A stretch of 64,000 bases of DNA, from positions 11,920,007 through 11,984,006 of the forward strand of contig CM056567.1 in NCBI GenBank assembly GCA_029721515.1, in the 5' to 3' direction. Positions 62,201-64,000 of the stretch are shown piece after piece. The position numbers and the translations under genes were made by a program. Below the pieces are notes generated by a model. It saw nothing but the letters and a program-made list of their open reading frames with translations, ran no database searches and was not told where the DNA came from. This DNA comes from Synanceia verrucosa. Taxonomy: Eukaryota; Chordata; Actinopteri; Perciformes; Synanceiidae. The number at the start of each line of letters is the position of its first letter. The first letter of the stretch is position 1.

Positions 62201-62982
62201 TGCTGATTAGATTCTGTCCATCCTAATTAGAGCTGACTCAGTGAGAGAGCCACGTCAAATTTTCCTCAATGATTTGCAGACACAAAAGATATTGTGTTTT
62301 GTTTTGTTGTTGTTGGTTGCTTTCTCATCAGATGTTTTTTCCCCACACAGTATCCAGGAAATCAAAACTACTCTATTTACTCTGTGGATTGTATGTACCA
62401 AAGATGGGATTGCGTGAGGGAACTGGAATGTGATTGCTGAGGTTGCATCAGAAGTGATGCCATATTGATTACATGTGATGCTGTTATCAGAAAGCTCTGG
62501 GCGGACACACTGAGCTGTGTGACATGAACACTGATTTTCTGCTTTGATTTTGACGGGGGGATCATTTGTGCTCGGCTGTGCAATATAAGTCTATCTTCAA
62601 CATTTCTCTATGATGTTTATGTAAATGTCTCTTTGTCCCATCTGATGGTTTTTTCTTTTGTTTTCTTTTTTTCAATGTTGTTAGGCTCCTAGAACAAAGA
62701 CAATGTAATTATTTTTGTTACATAGAATAAAACACATGGATGTCGAGCGCTGTTGTCGTCTTGCCTTGGCCCAAGTGTTTCCTCTGATCACATCTTCACA
62801 CATCAGAATGCACGCACAACAGTGAGTCAAGAGTATGAGTCACCATCCAGCAGTGATGTCACACTACTGCAGTGATGTCACCATGAATGCTGTTGTCATG
62901 GTAGCAATGCTGAGGCCTTAAGGCAGGGAGGCGAGCACACTAAACACAATCTCATACCTGCAGTACTACACATGCTTAGATA

Positions 62983-63006
62983 AACACACACACACACACA
63001 CACACA
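62983..63006 (+). repeat. (CA)n microsatellite
   Basis: About twelve CA units. Confidence 0.95.
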
Positions 63007-63372
63007 TTATTTACAGACTGCATAGATTAATTTTGCCCCTGGTATATGCAGACTTTCATTAACTCAGCTGGACAGCAATGGAGAAAGAATTGAAAAAAAA
63101 GTGACGCATTAAACTGTGACTTTATGACTCAGTATGGACATTTACTACCATGTGAGACAGAAACACTAACAGAGACTTCCTGTTTTGAAAATTTAAATTA
63201 ATTTCCTGTATTTCCAATGTAAACCCCATAACCACTGAATACTTTGACAACATACAGTATATGCCATATAATAAAGCATATTTTGCATTTCACGGGACTT
63301 TTATTCTACTTTACAGTGAACTCATCTCTTTAAACTGTGTTGGCTAAACTACTTTTTTCCATTGCCCCTTCT

Positions 63373-63400
63373 CCATCCATCCATCCATCCATCCATCCAT
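63373..63400 (+). repeat. (CCAT)n tract
   Basis: Seven CCAT units. The SINE-like copies in this window also end in CCATCCAT, but no SINE body adjoins here. Confidence 0.9.
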
Positions 63401-64000
63401 CACGGATCAATGTGAACCTATTCTGAGCCTCTCAGGTCTCAGCTCAGTGGAAAACCAGACATCACCAATGAGCACACACAGTGGCAGAGCAGCAGAGCGA
63501 CAGTGAATCACACACTGCAGCAGTAGAGGTCATGCTGAAGAGCTGCAGTTTGCAGAGCAGCCACAGGATGGAGATGTAAGCTCACCTGCAATCAGCCCTT
63601 TTGTCCCAGCATCCTGTCACTGCTACTTTCTCCATCAACCTCACTCCTCAGAGGCAAAATACCGTACTTTTTACTCCACTTTTTTTTGACTCCATGTGTA
63701 CAGAGGTGATTCCAGTTAACCTGGCTAATTAGACATCTTCTCAGGACTTTGTGGGCCTGTATAGAATAGTGACATCTTCCTGAGTCTCCTGTTAGTTTCA
63801 CAGAACCTGTTAGGGGAGAGCGAATTATACCTTTATGTTAAAGGTAGACCGAATACAATACCAAGCTCAAATTTCTACCTTGAACCTGAGCAGAGGACTA
63901 ATCAGACAGAATAACTGAAAATGCCTGAGGCTCAAATAGACCAATAACATAAAATAAACCAAAGACAAGTAATATGTATTGTCATGGGTTAAACTATGCA

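Larger units (their letters stand above)
58171..64000. other. Region right of vsnl1, no gene recognised
   Basis: No exon-like frame with family similarity was seen on either strand. It holds (GT)n at 59241-59268, (CA)n at 62983-63006 and (CCAT)n at 63373-63400. There is also a short inverted repeat GCGTCA-CGC-TGACGC at 60704-60718. The distal vsnl1 3' UTR may reach into it. Confidence 0.6.

Overview
The window is nuclear DNA from a vertebrate, most likely a ray-finned (teleost) fish. The evidence is large introns, spliced genes with vertebrate orthologues, many (CA/GT)n microsatellites, and several copies of a tRNA-headed SINE-like repeat common in teleost genomes. About 4% is coding. Gene names rest on protein similarity recognised by eye; no database search was run. 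Most open reading frames outside the four genes are chance ORFs.

Layout, left to right. (1) Positions 1-235 hold a large fold-back repeat and a retroelement-like tail. (2) 1749-2576 (+) is the last coding exon of kcng2, a silent Kv6-type potassium channel subunit, with a poly(A) signal at 2931. Its earlier exons lie left of the window. (3) 2937-9085 is intergenic, with two SINE-like copies and a piggyBac-like MITE relative. (4) 9086-29035 (-) is slc66a2 (pqlc1), a complete PQ-loop membrane protein gene with four coding exons and 254 codons. (5) 31259-32354 (+) is hsbp1l1, a 68-residue coiled-coil protein of the heat-shock-factor-binding-protein family, in three coding exons. Its second intron appears to be a U12-type AT-AC intron. 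(6) 32990-44520 is a gene-free stretch with CTCF-like motifs, a telomere-like TTAGGG block between 13-bp inverted repeats, a perfect palindrome and another SINE copy. (7) About 44550-57037 (+) is vsnl1 (VILIP-1), a neuronal calcium sensor of 191 codons. It has a probable promoter and non-coding first exon(s) near 44.6-44.8 kb, an 11-kb first intron, and coding exons at 56.05-57.04 kb. (8) 58171-64000 shows no recognisable gene.

The four genes do not form a pathway. kcng2(+)-slc66a2(-)-hsbp1l1(+) match my recollection of the order and orientation on human 18q23, so this is probably an ancient linkage. In human, VSNL1 is on chromosome 2p, so a synteny junction probably lies between about 33 and 44.5 kb. 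The strongest unusual signal is the AT-AC minor-spliceosome intron of hsbp1l1. No CRISPR array, operon, intact transposase or viral gene was seen.
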